NCBI GenBank assembly: GCA_030149295.1
Contig: JASBRV010000082.1
Coordinates: 1-64,000 of the forward strand
Source of the DNA: Bacteriovoracales bacterium
Lineage (GTDB): Bacteria > Bdellovibrionota > Bacteriovoracia > Bacteriovoracales > Bacteriovoracaceae
Direction of reading: 5' to 3'
Length of the DNA stretch: 64,000 nucleotides
Positions 9,761 through 17,679 of this stretch are shown piece by piece; position 1 is the first letter of the stretch, and every line of letters begins with the position of its first letter. The notes under the pieces are model-generated. The model ran no database searches. It worked only from the letters and a program-made list of their open reading frames with translations, and had not been told where the DNA came from. A program made the translations under genes and the position numbers.

Positions 9761-10574
9761 GTTTTCCAATCCTGTCCGTTCTAAAAACGATCTCTTCATT
9801 TGGATTATCCGGAAAGTGCATTGATAACCAAACCAGAAAAGCTTTACCCTTTACATTTTTATGGGGCACAAAACCCCAATAGCGGCTATCGTAAGAAAAA
9901 TCTCTGTTATCACCCATAACAAAGTAGCTATCAGCTGGAATTGTTTTTTTCTCTAAATCGGTTTGGAAGTAGTTGTCCTGATCTACCTGATAAATAAAAC
10001 TTCTGTCCTTTAACTTCACTCTATAAAATTTAAAGTTTGTGTCTTTAAATTTTTCATCCATTGAGGGCATAAATTTTGATCTTGGTAATTCTTCTATATC
10101 AAGAGGTTTTCCATTAATAAGAACTTTTTTTTCTTTTATCTCTACGGTTTCTCCAGGAAGACCAATTACTCTTTTTATGTAATAGATATTTGGTTCAACC
10201 GGATACTTAAAAACAATGACATCCCCCCTCTTAACTTTATTCAACTTCATAAGGTAAACCGGATCTAAGTTTACAACCCCAAGTGATAAATCTGAGAATG
10301 GAACCTTTAAACCATAAGTGAACTTGTTAACTAAAATAAAATCACCAATGCGAAGGGATGGAATCATGGAGCCCGATGGAATCTTAAATGGCTCTAGAAC
10401 AACAGAGCGAAAAACAACAACAAGAAAGATAACTCCAAAGAGAGAGAGAACTTCTTTTAGGTAACGAAAGCGAACCTTTTCAACCGGACCTCCTAAAGTA
10501 TCATCGTTTTTAGCAGGATGGGAAGGAATATCCTCAGCTGGGTCTTGAACATCAGAAGAGTCAGAAGTCATCAC
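9750..10574 (-). CDS. lepB: signal peptidase I
   Basis: A 274-residue type I signal peptidase that cleaves Sec/Tat signal peptides at the outer face of the inner membrane. One transmembrane segment (about 42-58) precedes the catalytic Ser69 in PSGSM. The general base is Lys134 in YYIKRVIGLPG, and the C-terminal signature GDNRDFSYDSR is present. The N-terminal 35 residues are acidic and probably disordered. The gene overlaps the end of convergent mutS2 by 11 bases. Its start overlaps the stop of the upstream transpeptidase gene as ATGA, suggesting an operon rlmE-transpeptidase-lepB. Confidence 0.95.
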   Translation of the reverse strand: MMTSDSSDVQDPAEDIPSHPAKNDDTLGGPVEKVRFRYLKEVLSLFGVIFLVVVFRSVVLEPFKIPSGSMIPSLRIGDFILVNKFTYGLKVPFSDLSLGVVNLDPVYLMKLNKVKRGDVIVFKYPVEPNIYYIKRVIGLPGETVEIKEKKVLINGKPLDIEELPRSKFMPSMDEKFKDTNFKFYRVKLKDRSFIYQVDQDNYFQTDLEKKTIPADSYFVMGDNRDFSYDSRYWGFVPHKNVKGKAFLVWLSMHFPDNPNEEIVFRTDRIGKLIN

Positions 10575-11806
10575 GATTGCTTAGCCCTAGCTTTTTCATC
10601 ATCAACATTTTCTAAATAGATTTTTAAAATCTTTTTCATCAAAAACGTGGATTTGTAGTACCAACGTTTGCCATTTACATTCATTATGGCGACAGAGATA
10701 CCTTTATTATTCCCCTCTCTCGGTCGCGCATAAAGGGTGAGCCAATCTCTTTTACCGAAAGGAACACCACCTGTAATACTTCCGGTTTTTGCACCCATAA
10801 CAAGCTTTTTCTTAAGTTTTCTGCCGAGTGAACCTCTCGAAATTCTTCTTGCAGTACCTTTGCTAACAGTAAGCTGCATCATTTTGTCGAGATCCTCTAC
10901 GGAATCTGTATCCAAAACCTTTTCCTTAACACCTGGATAGAACAGTTTTTCATTATTTACTTTTACGCTTTCAATTATCTGTGGAGATAAGAAATAGCCC
11001 CCGTTTGCAACGATAGAACTAAGCAAGGCAGCATGCACGGGGGACATAAGTGTCATTTTGTTAAAGCCCGAGGCAAGCTCTGCTAGTTGATATTCAGAGT
11101 CAGGCATAACAAAGCGAGATGGCCCAATATTGAAATCTTTCATCAATTGCCTATTAAAACCAAAATCAAAAGCCGTGCGAAACATTGACTGTGGAGAGGT
11201 TTTTTGAATTGCAGCTTTTCCGAAAATTACATTATTAGAAGAAGCAAAGGCTTTTCTAAAAGAAATCCATCTGGTCCAACGACTCACCTTATTCTTAAGC
11301 TGATACTTATATAAGGTCGTTCCTCTTCCCCTAAAGTTCATTTTAGTCGTAGGCTCAAGCTTATTTTGGCTTAGTAATTCTGCAGAAGTAATGATTTTAA
11401 ATAATGAAGCAGAGGGATGGGTCGAAGTGAAGGGAAGGGCATAGTTCAGTTTTCTTCCATTTCTTTCTATTCCTGAAACACCCAATATTTTACCACTTTC
11501 ATTATCTATAACAGCAACTGCAGTGTAGTCGTTAGGATATCTTTTTAAGAGTTGTTCCAGTTTTTCTTGAAATTCATCATCAATAGTATATTCAACACTT
11601 AAATCCAAGTCGTCATATTTAACTTTTTTAGGGAACTTATTTTCTGTGACCACTTGTTGAGAAACAATATCTCTTACAAAAGAAAGAGCTTCGCCCTTTT
11701 GTCTTTCTTGTGCCTGCCTATTTTTTTGATCTAGATACCAATAGCCAGAACCTAGGACTAGGGCCATCAAGGTTATATTGAGAATAACTTTCTGGGTTTT
11801 ATTCAT
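10571..11806 (-). CDS. penicillin-binding protein transpeptidase-domain protein
   Basis: A 411-residue protein with an N-terminal membrane anchor (about 8-25) and a single penicillin-binding transpeptidase domain. The three active-site motifs are intact: S134-L-F-K137, S189-S-N191 and K340-T-G342. It is much shorter than FtsI/PBP2 and has no PASTA or long dimerisation domain, so it resembles the stand-alone transpeptidase-like proteins of deltaproteobacterial lineages. It could also be a class D beta-lactamase-like derivative, but the membrane anchor and KTGS context favour a cell-wall role. It is coupled to lepB by a 4-base overlap and lies 9 bases after rlmE. Confidence 0.82.
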   Translation of the reverse strand: MNKTQKVILNITLMALVLGSGYWYLDQKNRQAQERQKGEALSFVRDIVSQQVVTENKFPKKVKYDDLDLSVEYTIDDEFQEKLEQLLKRYPNDYTAVAVIDNESGKILGVSGIERNGRKLNYALPFTSTHPSASLFKIITSAELLSQNKLEPTTKMNFRGRGTTLYKYQLKNKVSRWTRWISFRKAFASSNNVIFGKAAIQKTSPQSMFRTAFDFGFNRQLMKDFNIGPSRFVMPDSEYQLAELASGFNKMTLMSPVHAALLSSIVANGGYFLSPQIIESVKVNNEKLFYPGVKEKVLDTDSVEDLDKMMQLTVSKGTARRISRGSLGRKLKKKLVMGAKTGSITGGVPFGKRDWLTLYARPREGNNKGISVAIMNVNGKRWYYKSTFLMKKILKIYLENVDDEKARAKQS

Positions 11807-11815
11807 AATTCACTA

Positions 11816-12409
11816 TTATGCCCTATAGCCCTTTCCGATAGCAAAGAATTCTTTTGAAACTGACCTTGTAGATTTGGGTTTTAATTTATGAAATTCTTGA
11901 AAAACCTTTTGATTTTCCTTTAAGAATTGTTGTGCCTGATTCGAATCAAATACTTTAATGACAAAGTTACCACCGGGTTTAAGAAAGTCGGGGAGCACTC
12001 TAAAGACCTCCTCCACCAGATTTAAACTTCGGTCTTGATCAACAGAGCGAATACCTGTTGTATTTGGTGCCATATCAGAAATAACCACATCAAAAAGCTT
12101 ATCCACGGAAAGATCTTCTAATACGCTGACATCAAATATCGATTTTTCAAAAAGGTGAACATTTTTTAAGTTGGTTAATTTTACATTTACAGGCTTGATA
12201 TCAATACCAACGACCTTTCCCTGTTCTCCAACTTTCTTAGAGGTGTACTGAACCCAAGACCCCGGGTGATAACCCAGATCAACAACATGATCATTCCTTT
12301 TTATGATTTTATATTTCTGGTCTATCTCATCAAGTTTATAGACGCTCCTGGCCAAAAACTTTTCTTTCTTTGCCTTCTTGAAATAGTGGTCTTTGACCTT
12401 AAAGCTCAT
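11816..12409 (-). CDS. rlmE: 23S rRNA 2'-O-methyltransferase RlmE (FtsJ/RrmJ)
   Basis: A 197-residue methyltransferase with the full K-D-K-E tetrad of the family: Lys25 (ARSVYKL), Asp112 (SDMAPN), Lys152 (VIKVF) and Glu187 (SKEFFAIG). The SAM-binding loop is DLGYHPGSW rather than the common DLGAAPGGW. The family methylates the ribose of U2552 (E. coli numbering) late in 50S assembly. Length is close to E. coli RlmE. It is first in a minus-strand run with the transpeptidase and lepB genes, and its promoter should lie in the 407-bp gene-free stretch upstream. Confidence 0.93.
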   Translation of the reverse strand: MSFKVKDHYFKKAKKEKFLARSVYKLDEIDQKYKIIKRNDHVVDLGYHPGSWVQYTSKKVGEQGKVVGIDIKPVNVKLTNLKNVHLFEKSIFDVSVLEDLSVDKLFDVVISDMAPNTTGIRSVDQDRSLNLVEEVFRVLPDFLKPGGNFVIKVFDSNQAQQFLKENQKVFQEFHKLKPKSTRSVSKEFFAIGKGYRA

Positions 12410-12816
12410 AAATCTGCTCTCAGTATATATATTGATGAATTCTTCAAAAGTATAACATTTGTATCAGTTCTAGTTTCTTACATTTTAAGCCGCGTCATTG
12501 GCCATCCGAAAAAGAAAAATAACTAATCTTTTCTTGATAAAAGTTCTTTTTATACTTGACTCGTGTTTTTTATCCCCAAAATCTTTTAAGTTTTCCACAT
12601 TTTATAAATATCATTTACAACTTTTTCAAGCTCAATAAAAAGCAGAAATTTTGGGTGATTTTAGTAGGTTAGACCTAGTGAGAGAGGCAATGTGCCAATT
12701 TCGTTTTTGCATCTGATCAATTATCAACAAAAAATTCGGAGTTATTCACAATCTAATCGGATTTGAATAATGGAATAGAAAAACAGGGGTCAATATGCAA
12801 CCAAAGGCCTTTTATC
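12410..12816. other. 407-bp gene-free stretch with DnaA-box-like words
   Basis: I see no convincing gene here. The stretch is AT-rich and holds TTTTCCACA (12591-12599) and TTATTCACA (12742-12750), both matching the relaxed DnaA-box pattern TTWTNCACA. Near matches are TTATCCCCA (12570-12578) and TTATCAACA (12721-12729). All four are on the plus strand. The region should also contain the rlmE promoter. No DnaA gene or other origin-associated gene is in the window, so this is a description and not an origin call. Confidence 0.4.
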
Positions 12817-14316
12817 TTACAAATCAAAGGTTCTTAGTATGATTTTTACTCGTCCTTCAAAGTGACTGTCTAACAAACATATCAGTATATAAATCAAGTA
12901 GATCATATTTCTACTCGATCTGAGACGACTCATTGTTTGAAAAATTAGCTCTAATGGAAATAAGCTAAAGAAGGCCAATACCCACATAATGGTAAAATCA
13001 CCAGCAATACCCGACCCCCCCACTAGGTCAAATGAAAATAAAACGAATAAAGCTGTTAAGAGATTCTTTAAGTACTTCTTATCTAATTTTAAACCTCTAA
13101 GAAGCTTATGATCCTCTTTGAGAAGGTAAATGACTATGATCAAGGCTCCAATCGGAGCTAATGCGAAAAAAGCTTTTCTCAAAAATAAAGTTTCTATTTC
13201 ATGCAGTAAGCTTAATCCAGGGTTGATATAGGAATCAGAAAAACCTGTATCAAAAGATAAAACAAAAAATGAGACGATGAGACCAAAAGCTGCATATCTC
13301 AAGATTTGACGTTTAAACCACATAGTCTTTTCGGGTAAGTAATAGTGCATGAGTAAGGCTTGCGGAATAATAAGAATCCACCATTGATGATAAGCAAGTG
13401 CTCCATAAAGACTAACTAAACCTAAAAATAAGCCTGTTCTATAAGTAGAACTTCTAGTAACCCATAATAGGGCCCATATCCACAACAAAGAATAAGTCGA
13501 AAAGAGAGAAGTCCCAAAGTCAGCAACTAAAATCTTTGTCCAACTCCATGAACTCAAAACGGCAAAAACACCCAAAAGAGAGAGTCTTCTTGAAACAAAG
13601 AACCTCAATAGAGCATAGAAAGTAAAAAGAAATAACCCTAAATTAACGAAATAAAAGTGACTACTCCAGGCCAGTTTTAAAAGGTCTGGGTACTTATAAA
13701 AAGGGTAGTAATTAACTTTTACAAAATTCCACCACAAGTTACTGATTTTTTCAGAAGGGTCAAAAAACAGCTTCAATGCTTCAGGGTTTTCAATGGTTGG
13801 CAGATCAGGAATAGATAATCCAAAAAGAAGAAGAATGAGGAAGACGAGGGTTTTTTCAAAAGAGTCCAGATAGCGAAATTCTGAAAAGTTTGATGTCACC
13901 GATTCTTTAATTATCTTCCCTCTAGTAGGCCAAGAATAAAATAAGCCCAAAACAACCCAGGTCACCCAAAACAAGTTATAGAGATGCTTATGAGGAAGGA
14001 GATTTAAAAAATTAAAATAAAGAATGAAAAAGAACATTCCCAAAAATAGACGATAGACCAGTCTATCCATTGAGCTGTTAACCCTAAAGTAGATCTTTAG
14101 GCGATGATCAATCTCTTTACCCAAGAAAAACCACTGACTGCACATAAAAAGAATATAAAGGGCCATTGTGATGGCCTGAGTGCCTGAAGATACGGTTAGC
14201 GTTTTGGGTACCCAGATAGGTATTAATAAAAAACCAAAGTACGTAAGTACCCGAATTAAAAAGAATTTTGACTTTAAATACAAAATTCCTGAGTTAGACG
14301 CTAAAGCTTTTTGCAT
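12817..14316 (-). CDS. polytopic inner-membrane protein, function unknown
   Basis: A 499-residue protein made largely of hydrophobic segments; I estimate 11-13 membrane helices with a few short charged loops. Soluble-looking parts are around 115-165 (SWPTRGKIIKES...) and the loop FDPSEKISNLWWNF near 190. Tryptophans and aromatics cluster in loops, as in GT-C glycosyltransferases and other lipid-linked-sugar enzymes, but I see no DD/DE catalytic motif that settles it. It is monocistronic: rlmE lies 407 bases downstream, and the divergent flagellar block starts upstream. The sigma-28 promoter of that block begins inside its first codons. Family not recognised. Confidence 0.6.
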   Translation of the reverse strand: MQKALASNSGILYLKSKFFLIRVLTYFGFLLIPIWVPKTLTVSSGTQAITMALYILFMCSQWFFLGKEIDHRLKIYFRVNSSMDRLVYRLFLGMFFFILYFNFLNLLPHKHLYNLFWVTWVVLGLFYSWPTRGKIIKESVTSNFSEFRYLDSFEKTLVFLILLLFGLSIPDLPTIENPEALKLFFDPSEKISNLWWNFVKVNYYPFYKYPDLLKLAWSSHFYFVNLGLFLFTFYALLRFFVSRRLSLLGVFAVLSSWSWTKILVADFGTSLFSTYSLLWIWALLWVTRSSTYRTGLFLGLVSLYGALAYHQWWILIIPQALLMHYYLPEKTMWFKRQILRYAAFGLIVSFFVLSFDTGFSDSYINPGLSLLHEIETLFLRKAFFALAPIGALIIVIYLLKEDHKLLRGLKLDKKYLKNLLTALFVLFSFDLVGGSGIAGDFTIMWVLAFFSLFPLELIFQTMSRLRSSRNMIYLIYILICLLDSHFEGRVKIILRTFDL

Positions 14317-14328
14317 AATACCCGATCA
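14302..14328 (+). promoter_or_regulatory. sigma-28 (FliA) type promoter reading towards fliD
   Basis: TAAAGCTT, 11 bases, then CCCGATCA. The FliA consensus is TAAAGTTT-N11-GCCGATAA. The spacing is exact and the core TAAAG and CCGAT are kept. Transcription would start near 14335. The -35 lies inside the first codons of the divergent membrane-protein gene. A terminator follows within about 70 bases. Confidence 0.65.
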
Positions 14329-14334
14329 ATTTAT

Positions 14335-14403
14335 TACAGAAAATAACCTACTAATTTTCTCTATCTCTAATCAAAAAGGCCGGACCCCAAACCGGCCTTT
14401 TTT
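14335..14403 (+). ncRNA. candidate short RNA or attenuated leader between sigma-28 promoter and fliD
   Basis: Starting from the sigma-28 site, a transcript would run only about 69 bases before the intrinsic terminator at 14373-14403. It contains a first hairpin, AGAAAAT (14338-14344) pairing with ATTTTCT (14354-14360), then the terminator hairpin. It has no plausible open reading frame. It is either a flagellar-regulon small RNA or a leader in which read-through into fliD is controlled. The transcript is inferred from promoter and terminator alone. Confidence 0.35.
14373..14403. terminator. intrinsic terminator, works in both directions
   Basis: GGCCGG (14378-14383) pairs with CCGGCC (14392-14397), extended by A/T pairs, with loop ACCCCAAA. 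A six-T run follows on the plus strand and a five-T run on the minus strand. It sits between divergent genes, where a terminator is not expected unless something short is transcribed there. Confidence 0.85.
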
Positions 14404-14456
14404 CATTTTAAAGGCTTTTTAATAAGAAGCAATCAACTCCTTGATTTCTCTGGAAA

Positions 14457-14472
14457 CGGCACATTTTGTGCC
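14457..14472 (+). promoter_or_regulatory. possible sigma-54 promoter for fliD
   Basis: CGGCACATTTTGTGCC has GG and GC 10 bases apart, as in TGGCACG-N4-TTGCW, with GGCAC and TGC intact but three mismatches. The same bases form a perfect GGCAC/GTGCC hairpin, so this could be only an RNA stem in the fliD leader. Sigma-54 control of flagellar genes is common, but the match is weak. Confidence 0.22.
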
Positions 14473-14543
14473 CAGCTCCAATTTAACGTCTATTTTTGAT
14501 ATATTAGTCAGGTAAAGGTGTGCTTTCATACACCACTGCTGCC

Positions 14544-14560
14544 AGGAGGGCACGAGCTTG
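14544..14560 (+). promoter_or_regulatory. ribosome binding site fixing a TTG start for fliD
   Basis: AGGAGGG (14544-14550) lies 7 bases before TTG (14558-14560). The reading GISFGSINTGL after the TTG matches the usual FliD N-terminus, so the TTG is the start. Confidence 0.8.
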
Positions 14561-15949
14561 GGTATTTCATTCGGTTCCATTAACACCGGCTTACCTAAAG
14601 ATATTGTAAAGCAAATCATGAATGCCGAACGCATTCCATTAAAGAAAATGGAAGATCGCAAAGGAAAGATTGCTGACAAGAAAAAATTGGTAGGCGAGCT
14701 GCAAAGACTCATGAATGACATGAAGTCTAAAATCTTGGCAAATGGAAACGCGCGCTCACTAAAAGAATTAAAAGTCGATACCAATAGCGAACTCGTTGAT
14801 GTCACAGTTGATAAAAATATAGCTAATGCTTCTAATTACCAATTCGAAGTCGTTAACCTCGCACAAAAGACGTCAGCACTTTCTGTTGGCGTTGCTGATA
14901 AAGATGAGACTTACACGGGTGTTGGCTATATCCAATACTTTCTCCCTGACGGAGAATCACGAGAAATTTATGTCGACAGTGAAAATGCCACCCTTAGTGG
15001 CATTGCAAAACTTATTAATAAAGATTCCGCAAATGGAATGCACGCTACCGTTGTTAATGATGGTTCAGATACAGAGGAACCCTGGAGACTTATCATTAGT
15101 CTTGACGACACCGGTGATGGAAAAAGAGCTGAGTTTCCCTACTTCTATTTTGTGGATGGTGAAGTTGATCTCTACCTTGAAAAGGAAAGACCCGCCCAAG
15201 ATGCAAAAATTAAAATCGATGGATTTGAAATAGAAGTTCCTGGTAATAAAGTTACTGAAGTTATTCCTGGTGTAACGATAGATTTAAAAAAGGCTAGACC
15301 TGGTGAAGAGTTCTCCTTAAACATTGGAGAAGATAAAGAAGCTGTTTCAGGAAAAATTGGAGATTTTGTTGAAAGTATCAATAATGTCCTCGGCTTTATC
15401 AAGCAGCAAAATAATATGGATGAAAATACTGATACCTCAAGAACTCTTGGGGGAGATATTCTTCTTCAAACACTTGAGGGAAGAATAAGGAGCGCCGTTT
15501 TTAAGGATGTCGAAACAAGCGATGGTTTTAAACGAGTTGGTGATATTGGACTTTCTTTTCAAAGAGACGGTCTTTTAAAACTCGACCAAAAGAAATTTGA
15601 TGCTGCTCTTGCCAACAACTATGGCGTTATTGCAGAGGTCTTAACGGGCTACATTCGTCCCGATGGTACTAAGTCAAAAGGCTTCATTGATAATCTAAGC
15701 GAAATGGCCAATGCAGCCCTAAGATTTCCAAACGGTATTCTTACCAGCAGGACCAAGGGGCTAGACTCCAAGATTGAGCAAATCGATCGGAGAATTTCTC
15801 AAAGAGAGAGAATGCTTGAACAAAAAGAAAGAAACTTAAAAGATAAATTTGCAAGATTAGAAGGAACAATTGCCAAAATCCAGTCACAAGGAGCCGGCAT
15901 ATCGGCACTTGGTGCCGCCCCTGCAAATGCAGTCACACAACTGGGATAA
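14558..15949 (+). CDS. fliD: flagellar filament cap protein FliD (hook-associated protein 2)
   Basis: A 463-residue cap protein that sits at the filament tip and folds exported flagellin. The N-terminal coiled region starts GLPKDIVKQIMNAERIPL, close to the FliD_N pattern. The middle is a variable, acidic beta-rich domain. The C-terminal FliD_C region has the repeating coiled helices (IEQIDRRISQRERMLEQKE) and the usual A-rich tail. It is followed after 22 bases by fliS. Two promoter candidates and a terminator lie upstream. Length matches smaller FliD proteins. Confidence 0.93.
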   Translation: MGISFGSINTGLPKDIVKQIMNAERIPLKKMEDRKGKIADKKKLVGELQRLMNDMKSKILANGNARSLKELKVDTNSELVDVTVDKNIANASNYQFEVVNLAQKTSALSVGVADKDETYTGVGYIQYFLPDGESREIYVDSENATLSGIAKLINKDSANGMHATVVNDGSDTEEPWRLIISLDDTGDGKRAEFPYFYFVDGEVDLYLEKERPAQDAKIKIDGFEIEVPGNKVTEVIPGVTIDLKKARPGEEFSLNIGEDKEAVSGKIGDFVESINNVLGFIKQQNNMDENTDTSRTLGGDILLQTLEGRIRSAVFKDVETSDGFKRVGDIGLSFQRDGLLKLDQKKFDAALANNYGVIAEVLTGYIRPDGTKSKGFIDNLSEMANAALRFPNGILTSRTKGLDSKIEQIDRRISQRERMLEQKERNLKDKFARLEGTIAKIQSQGAGISALGAAPANAVTQLG

Positions 15950-15971
15950 TAAAAGGCAATAGGAGGATCCA

Positions 15972-16376
15972 ATGAGCTATGGTTTAGGTGCCTACAAGAA
16001 AACCTCAATTCACACTGCAAGTAAGGAACAAATCTTACTTATGCTTTATCAAGCTGCAATTAAGAATTGTAAGAAGGCTATTGAGGCAATAGATAAAAAA
16101 GATATCGCAAAAAAAGGTGAGTTCATTGGCAAACTCCAAGATATCGTAATTGAGTTAAACAACAGCCTAGACTTTGAAATTGGAGGAAAGGTCGCAGAGG
16201 AGCTCTCTTCTTTGTACGACTACATGCTTTTTTCTTCAACTCAAGCAAATATTAAAATTGATAAAGAGCCTCTGGAAGGCTGCTTAAATGTACTCAACAT
16301 CCTTTACGAGGGTTGGACTGAGGCCGTTAAACAAATTAGAAAAGAGAAGAACGAAGGTGCCAAAAAAGAAGCTTAA
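15972..16376 (+). CDS. fliS: flagellin export chaperone FliS
   Basis: A 134-residue all-helical protein with the FliS hallmarks: start GLGAYKKTSIHTASKEQILLMLY, then a central helix with AIKNCKKAIEAID and the C-terminal LNILYEGWTEAV. FliS binds the C-terminus of unpolymerised flagellin in the cytoplasm and holds it for export. A clear GGAGG ribosome site lies 6 bases before the ATG. The order fliD-fliS is conserved in many bacteria. Confidence 0.93.
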   Translation: MSYGLGAYKKTSIHTASKEQILLMLYQAAIKNCKKAIEAIDKKDIAKKGEFIGKLQDIVIELNNSLDFEIGGKVAEELSSLYDYMLFSSTQANIKIDKEPLEGCLNVLNILYEGWTEAVKQIRKEKNEGAKKEA

Positions 16377-16395
16377 GCTTCAAAAGGAAACTCTC

Positions 16396-16803
16396 ATGAT
16401 TGATAGACTCATTGATAAATTGCAAACTTTCACTGATAAGCTCGACTTAAGTATCAAGTGCACAAATAGAATTCTAAAGTGTGCTAAAAATAATGAATGG
16501 TCAATTGTTGAGCGTGAAAGTATCAATCGTGAAAGACTCCTCGACATCATAGCTAAAGAGCAGGAAAATATAGAAGGCTTTATCAACAATATTTTTTCTG
16601 AAGACCTCACTCCAAGTAACATCAACATTATTAAGAGCTGGGCCTTTGATACCCAAAACTGGATAAATTCTATTGCCCAGAGAGACGATGAGATCATCGA
16701 GTGCCTTAATGATTCTAAAGATGGAATAACCAGGGAAATCGCTACAGTTTTTAAATCAAAAGCGGCATTCAGAGGTTACAACCTTAACGACGTTCGTAAA
16801 TAA
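16396..16803 (+). CDS. small helical protein, possible FliT/FlgN-type flagellar chaperone
   Basis: A 135-residue charged helical protein. I start it at the ATG at 16396, preceded by AAAAGGAAA, rather than an upstream in-frame ATG inside fliS. Its place directly after fliD-fliS, its size and its coiled-coil composition (RLIDKLQTFTDKLDLS...ERESINRERLLDII) match the FliT/FlgN class of export chaperones, but that class diverges too much to confirm by eye. The neighbourhood makes a flagellar role likely. Confidence 0.6.
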   Translation: MIDRLIDKLQTFTDKLDLSIKCTNRILKCAKNNEWSIVERESINRERLLDIIAKEQENIEGFINNIFSEDLTPSNINIIKSWAFDTQNWINSIAQRDDEIIECLNDSKDGITREIATVFKSKAAFRGYNLNDVRK

Positions 16804-17026
16804 CCAATTTTATTCGTCGGAAAATTGTAATCATTTACATGGTGTCATTTCGTAACTAGAGCTTTTATTGACACCCTAATCTTTATATGAGGAAATATGT
16901 TAAGCAGTCTATCCAGCCAATGAATGGTCTGGCCTGCACCAATTGTGACTTCAAGGAAGAGGAAGCTAATGGTTAACAAAATCAGCCTTAACATTTACTA
17001 CTCCACCATGATTCAAGGATAGAAGC

Positions 17027-17671
17027 ATGAACTTTCAACATCCGATCGAGATAAAAAACTCTAAAACAGATCTTCCCGTTCCCGTTATTAACAATGTCCA
17101 TCTTCATTCTATCTATAATCCAGAAAGAGAAGCTGACAGCTTTGTCACTGCCAATGAACAATCAATCGAAAAGTCATCCAATATTTTAGTTTTTGGACTT
17201 GGATTTGGTTACCACTTAGCAAGCCTTGAAAGAAGACTCAAAAACCTCTTTCCGAAAGGATTTCGCGTTTATTGTATCGAGCCAAATCGGACACTCGTTA
17301 AAAAGTGGAATGAACTAAGGCCAAACTCTATCGGTGGAAATGTAAAAGTAATCTGTAATGATGATATCAAAGAATTTTATAAGAATATTGATCTTGTAAA
17401 GTTTCTTAGCGAAAAACCCACAATCTTACCTCATCCAGCAAGCTTTCAACTTAATGAGAACTTCTATAAAGAGTTTATGAGTTTTCACTATCCTACGACC
17501 ATCGCGGAGTCACTTCCATTTATCGAGGATCCAAGTTTCCAAGACTATCTTTCTGTGGATGGAACCCATGAAACTACTGATGAGTTTTTTCGAAGAATTA
17601 GTAACAAAAGTTTTTTACAAGGTAAAGATTATCTTACACTGGCACTAGCTGAAATGGTTTCAGCGCTATAG
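17027..17671 (+). CDS. Maf-like protein (motility accessory factor N-terminal part)
   Basis: A 214-residue protein containing NILVFGLGFGYHL (about 52-64) and YCIEPN (about 83-88). This is the signature of the N-terminal domain of Maf/DUF115 proteins, which add nonulosonic acids to flagellin in several bacteria. Complete Maf proteins have 400-600 residues, so this is short and seems to lack the glycosyltransferase half. It may work with the two GT9-like proteins that follow directly. The gap to the next gene is 8 bases. A 223-base spacer separates it from the flagellar chaperone genes. Confidence 0.6.
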   Translation: MNFQHPIEIKNSKTDLPVPVINNVHLHSIYNPEREADSFVTANEQSIEKSSNILVFGLGFGYHLASLERRLKNLFPKGFRVYCIEPNRTLVKKWNELRPNSIGGNVKVICNDDIKEFYKNIDLVKFLSEKPTILPHPASFQLNENFYKEFMSFHYPTTIAESLPFIEDPSFQDYLSVDGTHETTDEFFRRISNKSFLQGKDYLTLALAEMVSAL

Positions 17672-17679
17672 AGGTTAAA

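Noticed and set aside
12266-12526. 86-codon frame overlapping the rlmE start on the plus strand
   Set aside because: Most of it is antisense to conserved rlmE codons; no ribosome site and no protein-like motif.
12410-12816. Calling the DnaA-like cluster the chromosome origin
   Set aside because: No dnaA, dnaN, rnpA or gidA nearby, only two boxes fit the pattern well, and gene orientation does not switch here in an origin-like way.
12785-12840. 15-codon frame starting near 12795
   Set aside because: Too short, no conservation evidence, overlaps the end of the membrane-protein gene.
16868-16896. TTGACA at 16868 as a promoter of the Maf-like gene
   Set aside because: No acceptable -10 hexamer at 16-18 bases distance.
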